From: an uncultured Eubacteriales bacterium
GTDB taxonomy: Bacteria; Bacillota; Clostridia; Oscillospirales; Oscillospiraceae
DNA length: 18,417 nt
Assembly: GCA_900549865.1 (NCBI GenBank)
Contig: URPU01000045.1
Span: 1 to 18,417 of the forward strand
Direction: 5' to 3'
The translations under genes and the position numbers were made by a program. The notes under the pieces are model-generated. The model saw only the letters and a program-made list of their open reading frames with translations, made no database searches and had not been told where the DNA came from. This document shows, one piece after another, positions 6,987 through 13,760 of the stretch; within the stretch, counting starts at the first letter, position 1, and every line of letters starts with the position of its first letter.

Positions 6987-7691
6987 TCATGCGCCGTAAT
7001 CGCGCGGCCCGAAAATGGCCGTGCCGAGGCGAACCATATTCGCCCCGCACTCTATCGCGGTCATATAATCCCCGCTCATGCCCATGGACAAAAAGTCCAT
7101 ATGTACATTATCGTATTTTTTTTCGCCATTGTCAATAAAAAGCTGATTCATGCGGGCAAAATATGGCCGGTTTTCTTCTCCGCAGGCGCAAATCGGGGGC
7201 ACAGCCATCAATCCGCGCACTCTCACGGCCTCAAGTCCGCCCGCAAAAGCTATCGCCGCGGGTATTTCCTCCGGCGCGAAGCCGGACTTTGCGCTCTCCC
7301 CGGCGATGTTCACCTCCAGCAGCACATCCTGCACGACGCCGCGCGACGCCGCGACGCGGTCTATCTCCCGCAGCAGCGCCTCGGAGTCCGCGCTGTGTAT
7401 AAGCTCGACAAGCCCGACTATCTGCCGCACCTTGTTCTTTTGCAGGTGGCCGATGAAATGCAGCCGCGCCCCGTCGTATGCGTGCCCGGCGTTTTTCTGC
7501 AAAAGCTCCTGCACGCGGTTCTCCCCGCATATGGGCAGCCCCGCGCATATGGCCTCGCGCACGCGGGAGGCGTCGTTCATCTTCGTCGCGCCGACGAGGT
7601 ATATATCCTCCGCCGCCCTGCCCGCGCGCTTCGCCGCGAGGGAGATGTTCTCCTTCGCGCGCGCCACGTTTTCAGCTATATCCGCCGTCAT
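6987..7691 (-). CDS. yggS: YggS/PLPBP family pyridoxal phosphate homeostasis protein
   Basis: This 234-residue protein of the YggS/PROSC family binds pyridoxal 5'-phosphate but has no known catalytic activity. It helps keep free PLP and amino-acid pools balanced. The PLP lysine is Lys37 in YLVGATK. Other family blocks are GENRVQE, HFIGHLQKNK, the strand LLEVNIAGES, and near the end SMGMSGDY and GANMVRLGTAIFG, which hold the phosphate site. Length is normal. The ATG at 7691 is chosen because GGAGGG lies six bases upstream; it overlaps the upstream HlyD-like gene by 20 bases, which suggests coupled translation. The yggS-sepF pairing is standard in Firmicutes. Confidence 0.92.
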   Translation of the reverse strand: MTADIAENVARAKENISLAAKRAGRAAEDIYLVGATKMNDASRVREAICAGLPICGENRVQELLQKNAGHAYDGARLHFIGHLQKNKVRQIVGLVELIHSADSEALLREIDRVAASRGVVQDVLLEVNIAGESAKSGFAPEEIPAAIAFAGGLEAVRVRGLMAVPPICACGEENRPYFARMNQLFIDNGEKKYDNVHMDFLSMGMSGDYMTAIECGANMVRLGTAIFGPRDYGA

Positions 7692-8544
7692 CCTTATCCC
7701 TCCAGTCGGCAAGCACCCTGCCGCCGTTTTCGAGCGCGCCGCCCGTTCCGGCAAGACAGGCGTCCCCGTCCTTGTATATTATCTGCACGGCCGTGCGCTC
7801 ATACCCGCCGGCCGTACAGCGGTAAACGTATTCATTCCCCGCGCCGTCGGTTTCCACGGCCGAGGCCGGAAGCAGAAGCCCCGTGCGCTCCTCCGTGATG
7901 AGCCGCGCGGCGCAGCGGCGCAGGCTCATATACCCGCTCCTCCCGCTCATCACGCGAAAGAGCAGAGCGTTATCATTGTTTGTGAGAAGGCGCGCGTCCA
8001 GCGCCTCGTCAAAGCCGTCGAAGCGGAGCTTATACCGCCCCGGCGAAAGCGTCTGCGCATCCGCCGCCGTCGCCGCCGACGCGGCGTAGTACCACGCAAA
8101 GCCGCGCACAAGGCGGCCGAAGCGCCCTTCGTCCTCGCGCGGCTGCGCGCGCATGAGCGCGGCGAGCTTTTCCGGCGTGAGGGGCTGCACGTCCTCCGGC
8201 GTGAGGTATTCAAGCCCGTCCGTGCCGGAGAAGAACAGCGCCGAGGCGTCAGTTGATATCTCTTCTCCCTCCGCCGTCTCCGCGACGGCAGAGCCCGCGC
8301 AGGCGCGCGCCCCATCCGCATAAAGCACGGACGGGGGCGCGGCGGCGGAGAGCGCCCGCTCGTCTCTTATGACTATCCCGTCGAGCGCCGCGCCGCGACT
8401 GAGCGTGCACAGCCGCGCCACGGCAAAGCCGGGCGCGCTCCCGGCGGCAAAATGCGCGATGATATACGCGCACGCCGCCGCGAACAGCACCGACGCCACC
8501 GCGCCCGTAAATGAGGACAGGGCGCGCCGCGGCTTATGTATCAA
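7672..8544 (-). CDS. HlyD-like membrane-anchored protein (efflux adaptor-like)
   Basis: This is a 290-residue protein with one N-terminal membrane segment (about residues 12-33, after a basic HKPRR start), then a predicted extracytoplasmic part. The pattern matches the clostridial HlyD/efflux-adaptor-like family: an early GIVIRDERAL block, a short half-motif with ADGARACAGSAVAE (lipoyl-like), a central helical part, YKLRFDGF, a beta region ending LLLPASAVETDG, and a C-terminal stretch rich in Gly and beta strands. The family is known mainly from gene neighbourhood and no transporter partner is nearby. The start is probably the TTG at 8544, seven bases after GGAG inside hfq; a TTG at 8550 is too close to that site. 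It overlaps hfq by 11 bases and yggS by 20 bases, so the three are tightly coupled. Its true function is unclear. Confidence 0.7.
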   Translation of the reverse strand: MIHKPRRALSSFTGAVASVLFAAACAYIIAHFAAGSAPGFAVARLCTLSRGAALDGIVIRDERALSAAAPPSVLYADGARACAGSAVAETAEGEEISTDASALFFSGTDGLEYLTPEDVQPLTPEKLAALMRAQPREDEGRFGRLVRGFAWYYAASAATAADAQTLSPGRYKLRFDGFDEALDARLLTNNDNALLFRVMSGRSGYMSLRRCAARLITEERTGLLLPASAVETDGAGNEYVYRCTAGGYERTAVQIIYKDGDACLAGTGGALENGGRVLADWRDKDDGGYS

Positions 8545-8761
8545 GCTCAAGCTCCAGCGATTTCGGCGGAACGATGGTGGATATCGCGTGCTTATAGATA
8601 AGCTGCTGCTTGCCGTCGGAATCGAGTATCACGGTGAAGCCGTCGAAGCCCTTCACCGTGCCGTGCATCTGGAACCCGTTCATGAGGAACATGGTCACCA
8701 CCTGCTTTTCCCGGCGGACCTGATTGAGAAAGATGTCCTGGAGATTCTGCGTTTTCTGCAT
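8534..8761 (-). CDS. hfq: RNA chaperone Hfq
   Basis: This 75-residue Sm-like protein forms hexameric rings that bind small RNAs and mRNAs. The Sm1 region is NLQDIFLNQVRREKQVVTMF, followed by MNGFQMHGTVKGFDGF and DSDGKQQLIYKHAISTI in the Sm2 region (YKHAIST is the family signature). The tail is short (VPPKSLELELDT), as in other Gram-positive Hfq proteins. The ATG at 8761 has AAGGAG nine bases upstream; an in-frame start at 8836 has none. It follows miaA, the usual partner, across an 87-base gap that holds two hairpins. The stop overlaps the TTG start of the next gene. Confidence 0.95.
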   Translation of the reverse strand: MQKTQNLQDIFLNQVRREKQVVTMFLMNGFQMHGTVKGFDGFTVILDSDGKQQLIYKHAISTIVPPKSLELELDT

Positions 8762-8781
8762 TTCAGCCAACTCCTTTTTCT

Positions 8782-8804
8782 GAAGCGGCTTCCTGCGCCG
8801 CTTC
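8782..8804 (-). promoter_or_regulatory. Hairpin directly upstream of the hfq ribosome binding site
   Basis: An 8-bp perfect stem (GAAGCGGC / GCCGCTTC) with a 7-base loop ends a few bases before AAAAAGGAG, the hfq ribosome binding site. A second stem (8820-8826 with 8837-8843, CGCGCCC/GGGCGCG) lies further upstream, just past the miaA stop. They may insulate hfq translation or serve as processing sites. Confidence 0.45.
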
Positions 8805-8848
8805 TCTTTAATGTATTCTCGCGCCCGCGTATGCATGGGCGCGGTACA

Positions 8849-9790
8849 TTATGATATACCGCGGCTGTGCAAAAATTCCGTCGAAACCCGCCGTGCCCGT
8901 TCAAAATCGGGCGCGTCCTCCCAATCTATCCTCAGCGCATCCTCCCAGCGCCTGAACCATGTCATCTGCCGCTTGGCATAGCGGCGGCTGTTGAGCTTTA
9001 TAAGCTCCGCGGCCTCGGCGCGGCTCATCTCGCCGCGAAGGGCGCGCACGGCCTCCTTATAGCCTATCGCCTGCATCGCCGTGCACTCCGCGCCCACGCC
9101 GCGCGATAAAAGCGCCTCAACCTCGTCAAAAAGGCCGTCCTTTATCATTTTGTCCACACGCGCGTCTATGCGCGCGTAAAGCGCTTCCCGCCGGGCAAAG
9201 CCCAGCACTATCCGCGCCGCGTCATATCGCGGCGGAATGGCGCGCGTGGCCGCGTCGTGCGCCGTGGCGGTCTGCCCCGTGACGGCGTATATCTCCAGCG
9301 CGCGCACTATGCGCCGCCTGTCGCCGGGGGCAAGGCGCGCGGCGCGCTCGGGGTCTATCTTGCGCAGTGCATCCAGCATGGCCGCGCCGCCCTCGCTGTC
9401 GTATCTTTCGTAAAGCGCGGCGCGCACGTTTTCATCCTCGTCGCGCGCGGCAAAGCTGCGCCCGGATATGAGCGAGTCTATGTATAGCCCCGTGCCGCCC
9501 GCGATGATGGGCACGCCGCCGCGCGATATTATATCCTCACAGCAGCGCGCCGCGTCCTCCACGTAGCGCGCGGCTGAATAGCTCTCCTCCGGCGGCGCAA
9601 CGTCCAGCATATGGTGCGGCGCCAGCGCGCGCTCCTCCGGCGTTGCCTTGGCCGTGCCGATGTCCATGCCGCGGTATATCTGCATGGAGTCCGCCGAGAC
9701 TATCTCCCCGCCGAGGCTGCGCGCCAGCTCTATCGCCAGCGCCGTCTTGCCGGAGGCCGTCGGCCCCGCTATCACTATCACCTTTTCCAA
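8849..9790 (-). CDS. miaA: tRNA dimethylallyltransferase MiaA
   Basis: This 313-residue enzyme transfers a dimethylallyl group from DMAPP to N6 of A37 in tRNAs that read UNN codons, making i6A37, the substrate for MiaB. The nucleotide-binding loop is GPTASGKT at 9-16, followed by the family block IVSADSMQIYRGMDIGTAK. A later VIIAGGTGLY-type block (reading PIIAGGTGLYIDSL) and RRIVRALEIY are also characteristic. Length is normal. The start is TTG at 9790, with GGGAGG eight bases upstream. It follows mutL by 40 bases and precedes hfq, the classic mutL-miaA-hfq order. Confidence 0.96.
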   Translation of the reverse strand: MEKVIVIAGPTASGKTALAIELARSLGGEIVSADSMQIYRGMDIGTAKATPEERALAPHHMLDVAPPEESYSAARYVEDAARCCEDIISRGGVPIIAGGTGLYIDSLISGRSFAARDEDENVRAALYERYDSEGGAAMLDALRKIDPERAARLAPGDRRRIVRALEIYAVTGQTATAHDAATRAIPPRYDAARIVLGFARREALYARIDARVDKMIKDGLFDEVEALLSRGVGAECTAMQAIGYKEAVRALRGEMSRAEAAELIKLNSRRYAKRQMTWFRRWEDALRIDWEDAPDFERARRVSTEFLHSRGIS

Positions 9791-9830
9791 CGGCGCCGCC
9801 TCCCTTCCCGCGCGCTGGCGCGCTTATCGC

Positions 9831-11843
9831 CTACACTATCCTTTTGAACATTTTGTCCAGCTCTTTTTTCGTTATCACGGCGGAGACGGGCCGCCCGTGC
9901 GGGCAGTATTTGACCGCGCCCGACAGCACCGCGTCCGCGATGCGGGCAAGCTCCTTCTCGTCCGTATCCCAGCCCGCCTTTATCGCGGCCTTGCAGGCCA
10001 CCGTGTGCAGTATCTCATCCCGCGCGCTTTCGGGGTCGAGCGTCTTTCCCCGGCGCAGCTTTTCGCATATCTCCTCCACCGCCGCGGCGGCGTCGCCCGG
10101 CTCCATATCCGCCGGAAGCGCGCGCAGCACGTACTCCGACGCGCCGAACGGCTCTATCTCAAAGCCCAGCTCGGTTAAAAGCTCGCCGTTTTTCTCTATA
10201 AGCTCCGCGTCCTCGCCGTCGAGGCGCAGCGTCACCGGCACGAGAAGCTGCTGTGACATGACGCCGTTTTTCTGCTGCTTCAGGCGGTCGAATATCATGC
10301 GCTCATGCGCGGCGTGCTTGTCGATGAATATGAGCTGTCCGTCCATCTCCGCAATGATGTAGGTCTTTAAGCCCTCACCCAGTATCTTGTGGTCGGGCAC
10401 GGGGCGGCTTTCAACATTTTGAACAGAGTTTTCAACATTTTTGTTGGAAGCGGCGCTCTCCGCCGTTGATATCCCGGCGTTTTCCGCGCGCGCGGGCGTA
10501 AGCTCCGCCATTTCCGGCACGGCGGGTGCGGCGGGGCGCATTTCCATGCGCGTCTGATACGGCACGGAGGCGTTTTTCATCGCCGCTTCATGCGGGGCTT
10601 TCTGCCCGCCGGATGCAAAGCCGCGGTATTCCTGCGCGCTCATGCGCCGGTAAAAGTCATCGCGCGGGGCGCTCTGTGCCGTCATGCGGGGCGCGGCGTT
10701 CGTATACCCACCCTGCACCGGTATCGCGGGCGCCGGGCGCGGCGATGCGTGCGGCGGCTCCGCAGCTGCCGGGGCGGAGGCCGGCTTCGCCGGCGCGCCG
10801 GTGAGGCCCGCCGCGCGCTTCGTGGACGCGGACAGCTCTATCGCCGCCGTGCGGTCCTCGGCCTCCAGCGCAAGCAGCACCGCGTGATAAACAAGGTCGA
10901 ACACCTTCTTCTCATATGAGAACTTCACCTCGGTCTTGGCCGGGTGCACGTTCACGTCCACGCTGCCGAAGCCCATGTCCAGATACAGCACGCACGCGGG
11001 ATAGCGCCCGGTAAGGAGCGTATTTTTATACGCCTGCTCCACCGCGGCCTGCAAAAGCGCCGACCGTATGTACCGCCCGTTGCAGAAGAAGTACTGCGCG
11101 CTTCGGTTGCCGCGCCCGGCGGAGGGGGATGATGTGAAGCCCGTCACGCGCATCCCGTCGGCCTCGCTTTTCACGCTCAATAGCGTGGAGGCAAGCTCCC
11201 GCCCCAGAAGCGTATATACGCAGGAATCCAGCCGCCCGTCGCCGGGGGAGAAGAACTCCTCGCTTCCGTCCTTTACGAAGCGCACGGACACCTCCGGATG
11301 CCCCAGCGCGCAGCGCAGTGCCGTTGCCACGCAGGCCGACGCCTCGCTTCTGTCGGACTTGAGGAATTTCAGCCGCGCGGGGGTGTTGAAGAATATATCC
11401 CGCACGGTCATTGTCGTGCCCTCCGGGCAGCCGCAGGGCAGCATGTCCTGTATATCCCCTGCCTCCAGCGTCACGCGCGTACCCTCCGCACTGCCGCGCA
11501 GGCGTGTCGTCAGCTCAATCCTTGACACGGCGGATATCGCCGCCAGCGCTTCGCCGCGAAAGCCCATCGTGCTTATGGCCTCCAGCCCGCGCTCATCGTG
11601 CAGCTTTGAGGTCGCGTGGCGCAGGAAGGCCACACCCGCGTCCTCCGGCGCCATGCCGCAGCCGTCGTCCGTCACGCGTATGTACGTCGCGCCGCCCCCG
11701 CGTATCTCCACGGTGACGTTATGCGCGCCTGCGTCGAAGGAGTTTTCCATAAGCTCCTTTATCACGGAGGCGGGCCTTTCCACGACCTCGCCCGCGGCTA
11801 TCATATCCGCGACATGCGGAGACAAAACGTTTATAACTGGCAT
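9831..11843 (-). CDS. mutL: DNA mismatch repair protein MutL
   Basis: This 670-residue GHKL-type ATPase couples MutS mismatch recognition to strand incision. The N-terminal ATPase holds KELMENSFDAG (Glu30, Asn34), DDGCGM at 59-64 and GFRGEAL at 94-100. A Pro/Ala-rich linker of low conservation spans about 345-490. The C-terminal dimerisation domain has an endonuclease-like metal site: DKHAAHE at 508-514, ACKAAIKAG and CPHGRP near the end. The usual final Glu of the DQHAxxExxxxE motif is Asp519 here. So it is probably the nicking type found in bacteria without MutH. The ATG at 11843 has GGGAG eight bases upstream. The frame stays open upstream to 11903 but has no ribosome binding site there. 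It heads the minus-strand operon. Confidence 0.95.
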   Translation of the reverse strand: MPVINVLSPHVADMIAAGEVVERPASVIKELMENSFDAGAHNVTVEIRGGGATYIRVTDDGCGMAPEDAGVAFLRHATSKLHDERGLEAISTMGFRGEALAAISAVSRIELTTRLRGSAEGTRVTLEAGDIQDMLPCGCPEGTTMTVRDIFFNTPARLKFLKSDRSEASACVATALRCALGHPEVSVRFVKDGSEEFFSPGDGRLDSCVYTLLGRELASTLLSVKSEADGMRVTGFTSSPSAGRGNRSAQYFFCNGRYIRSALLQAAVEQAYKNTLLTGRYPACVLYLDMGFGSVDVNVHPAKTEVKFSYEKKVFDLVYHAVLLALEAEDRTAAIELSASTKRAAGLTGAPAKPASAPAAAEPPHASPRPAPAIPVQGGYTNAAPRMTAQSAPRDDFYRRMSAQEYRGFASGGQKAPHEAAMKNASVPYQTRMEMRPAAPAVPEMAELTPARAENAGISTAESAASNKNVENSVQNVESRPVPDHKILGEGLKTYIIAEMDGQLIFIDKHAAHERMIFDRLKQQKNGVMSQQLLVPVTLRLDGEDAELIEKNGELLTELGFEIEPFGASEYVLRALPADMEPGDAAAAVEEICEKLRRGKTLDPESARDEILHTVACKAAIKAGWDTDEKELARIADAVLSGAVKYCPHGRPVSAVITKKELDKMFKRIV

Positions 11844-11924
11844 ATATGCTGCTCCCTTCGCGCCGGTATCGACCGGCGGAGGCTCATCCTTCCGTGCTTT
11901 CATCGCTCTTTTTCAAGAGAAAAT

Positions 11925-11930
11925 ATTATA
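11925..11930 (-). promoter_or_regulatory. Candidate -10 element of the mutL operon promoter
   Basis: TATAAT occurs on the minus strand, about 80 bases before the mutL start, in an AT-rich patch that stands out from GC-rich surroundings. No good -35 box is found at 16-18 bases (the best is TGGATT-like), so the assignment rests on the -10 match and position. Confidence 0.5.
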
Positions 11931-11941
11931 CCTTAAACTTG

Positions 11942-11971
11942 TTGAAAAATCCATAACCATTATGTTAAAAT
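11942..11971 (+). promoter_or_regulatory. Candidate sigma-A promoter for the miaB operon
   Basis: TTGAAA (11942-11947), an 18-base spacer and TAAAAT (11966-11971) resemble a housekeeping promoter on the plus strand. Transcription would start near 11978, about 270 bases before the miaB ATG. The inverted-repeat segment at 11996-12231 lies between them. Confidence 0.5.
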
Positions 11972-11995
11972 ATATGTTGATTGCTATTGATTAAA

Positions 11996-12231
11996 TACCC
12001 TCGGTTGACAAGAGCATATACGCGGCGTCAGAAGAAGCTCGCGCCATTCTGTTTCCACTTTGCGGCGAAAATACATCTTTGTCAGGTGTGAAGCAGTTTT
12101 GACGGAGCAGAAAAGCGGTCAGACGACGAAAAGGCCGCAGGGAATACTTTGTGTATTTCCAAGGTCTTTGAGGATGCATGGGCGCTCTTTATGCCCGTCA
12201 AAACCGTATGTGTCCTTGTCAGCCGAGGGTA
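11996..12231 (+). mobile_element. Inverted-repeat-bounded 236-bp segment: candidate MITE or structured miaB leader
   Basis: The two ends are a 27-base imperfect inverted repeat: 11996-12022 (beginning TACCCTCGGTTGACAAG) and 12205-12231 (ending CTTGTCAGCCGAGGGTA), with four differences, all transitions. Both ends carry TA, as in IS630/Tc1-mariner-type insertions. Inside is a second perfect 10-bp inverted repeat (GTTTTGACGG at 12096-12105, CCGTCAAAAC at 12195-12204) enclosing hairpins at 12115-12138 and 12140-12160. There is no convincing gene in it. The flanks on both sides are AT-rich and would join into a normal short leader if the segment were removed. This segment fills most of the 407-bp gap between mutL and miaB; the rest is the two promoters and the mutL leader. 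Confidence 0.55.
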
Positions 12232-12250
12232 AGATAAAAGAGGATAAATA

Positions 12251-13669
12251 ATGAGCTACGAAAGAAAAGTCATCGACGTTGCCGAGATACGCCGGCAGGA
12301 GGATATCTGCCGCGCCATCGCCGAGAAGAACGCGCGCGAGGGCGTGACGCCGCTTGCCATGGTGGACACCTACGGCTGCCAGCAGAACGAGGCCGACAGC
12401 GAGAAGCTGCGCGGCTATCTCGCGGAGATGGGCTGCGGCTTCACGGAGGATGAGTTTGCCGCGGATATCATCGTTGTCAACACCTGCGCCGTGCGCGAGC
12501 ATGCCGAAATGCGCGTGCTGGGCAACGTCGGCGCGCTCAATCACTCCAAAAAGGCCCGCCCGGGGCAGATAATCGCCGTGTGCGGCTGCATGGTGCAGCA
12601 GGAGCATATGGCGCAGAAGATAAAAATGTCCTATCCGGTGGTCGATCTCGTTTTCGGCCCGCACGAGCTGTGGCGCTTTCCGGAGCTTATAAAGCGCGTC
12701 ATGGACAGTCACAAGCGCGTCTTTGCCGCGGATAAAAACGACGGCGCAGTCGCGGAGGGTATTCCCGTCAACCGCACGGACGGCGTGAAGGCGTGGCTTT
12801 CCATCATGTACGGCTGCAACAACTTCTGCACGTACTGCATAGTGCCCTACGTGAGAGGGCGGGAGCGCTCCCGCCGGGCGGAGGACGTCGTGGCTGAGGC
12901 GCGCGCTCTTATCGAGGCGGGCTATAAGGACATCACCCTCCTCGGGCAGAACGTCAACTCCTATGGCCGCGACCTCGGCGACGGAACGGATTTTGCGGAT
13001 CTCATCCGCATGATAGACGCCATCCCCGGCGACTATCTCATCCGCTTCATGACGAGTCATCCCAAGGACGCCACGGAAAAGCTCTTCAGAACCATGGCCG
13101 AGTGCAGGCACTGCGCCCACCAGCTCCACCTGCCTGTGCAGTCCGGCAGCGACAGGATACTCAAGGCCATGAACCGCAGCTATGACAGCGCAAAGTATCT
13201 CCATCAGGTGGAGCTTGCGCGCCGCTATATGCCCGACCTCGTCCTCACGACGGATATAATCGTCGGCTTCCCCGGCGAGAGTGAGGAGGACTTTGAGGAC
13301 ACCATAAAGCTCTGCGAGGCCGTGCGCTATGACGCGATGTTCACCTTCATCTACTCCAAGCGCGTCGGCACGCCCGCGGCCTCCATGGCCGACCCCTACA
13401 CGCGTGAGGAGAAGCAGCGCCACTTTGACCGGCTCATGGAGGTGTCGAACTCCATCTCCGGCGAGAAGCACAAGGAGTACGAGGGGCGCATCGTGCGCGT
13501 GCTCGTGGACGGCGAGACGGGGCGCGACGAATATAATCTTTCCAGCCGCACCAACGGCGGCCGCCTTGTCCACCTGCGCGGAGATAAAAGCCTTATCGGC
13601 AGCTTCATTGACGTGAAGATCACCGCAAGCAACACGTGGGCGCTCTACGGCGAGGTCGTCTCCGGCTGA
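12251..13669 (+). CDS. miaB: tRNA-2-methylthio-N6-dimethylallyladenosine synthase MiaB
   Basis: This 472-residue radical SAM methylthiotransferase adds a methylthio group to C2 of i6A37 in tRNA, following MiaA. The N-terminal MTTase domain has its three cluster cysteines at Cys43 (TYGCQQN), Cys79 (NTCAVRE) and Cys113 (CGCM). The radical SAM cluster is Cys189, Cys193 and Cys196 (CNNFCTYC). A C-terminal TRAM domain covers about 400-470. Length is slightly above the E. coli enzyme because of about 35 extra N-terminal residues, usual in Firmicutes MiaB. AGAGGA lies six bases before the ATG. It is the first gene of the plus-strand operon, with mutS after it. The CNNFCTYC and YGCQ(Q)N forms favour MiaB over MtaB or RimO. 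Confidence 0.95.
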   Translation: MSYERKVIDVAEIRRQEDICRAIAEKNAREGVTPLAMVDTYGCQQNEADSEKLRGYLAEMGCGFTEDEFAADIIVVNTCAVREHAEMRVLGNVGALNHSKKARPGQIIAVCGCMVQQEHMAQKIKMSYPVVDLVFGPHELWRFPELIKRVMDSHKRVFAADKNDGAVAEGIPVNRTDGVKAWLSIMYGCNNFCTYCIVPYVRGRERSRRAEDVVAEARALIEAGYKDITLLGQNVNSYGRDLGDGTDFADLIRMIDAIPGDYLIRFMTSHPKDATEKLFRTMAECRHCAHQLHLPVQSGSDRILKAMNRSYDSAKYLHQVELARRYMPDLVLTTDIIVGFPGESEEDFEDTIKLCEAVRYDAMFTFIYSKRVGTPAASMADPYTREEKQRHFDRLMEVSNSISGEKHKEYEGRIVRVLVDGETGRDEYNLSSRTNGGRLVHLRGDKSLIGSFIDVKITASNTWALYGEVVSG

Positions 13670-13685
13670 GCGCGGCATACGCGAA

Positions 13686-13746
13686 TGAATAGAAGAGCCT
13701 GTCAAAAAAAGCCTCACGGGCTTTTTCGACAGGCTGTGAATAGAAG
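13686..13746. repeat. 41-bp hairpin flanked by a perfect 10-bp direct repeat
   Basis: TGAATAGAAG occurs at 13686-13695 and again at 13737-13746. Between the copies is a 41-base segment whose outer arms AGCCTGTC (13696-13703) and GACAGGCT (13728-13735) pair. An inner stem AAAAAGCC/GGCTTTTT closes a 5-base loop. The segment looks like a small hairpin inserted with duplication of its target. It also has bidirectional terminator-like features, as T/A runs flank the inner stem. It fills most of the miaB-mutS gap. Confidence 0.7.
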
Positions 13747-13760
13747 CGAGGTAGATATAC

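Noticed and set aside
6987..7754. Longer yggS start upstream of 7691
   Set aside because: It would overlap the upstream gene by over 80 bases and has no ribosome binding site. GGAGGG lies six bases before the ATG at 7691.
11844..11903. Longer mutL start at 11903
   Set aside because: The extra 20 residues have no family match and no ribosome binding site, while the ATG at 11843 has GGGAG at eight bases and opens with the conserved MutL N-terminus.
12005..12010. TTGACA as a -35 box
   Set aside because: No -10 box lies 16-18 bases downstream, and the bases belong to the terminal inverted repeat of the 11996-12231 segment.
11996..12231. 6S RNA as the identity of the mutL-miaB segment
   Set aside because: The long outer stem is 6S-like, but the inside folds into several separate hairpins rather than one rod with a central bubble. 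There is no terminator at the 3' end, and the ends fit a TA-flanked insertion better.
12060..12251. 63-codon plus-strand frame just before miaB
   Set aside because: No ribosome binding site precedes it, no family is recognised, and it runs through the inverted-repeat arms of the 11996-12231 segment. The pairing explains the sequence better than a peptide does.
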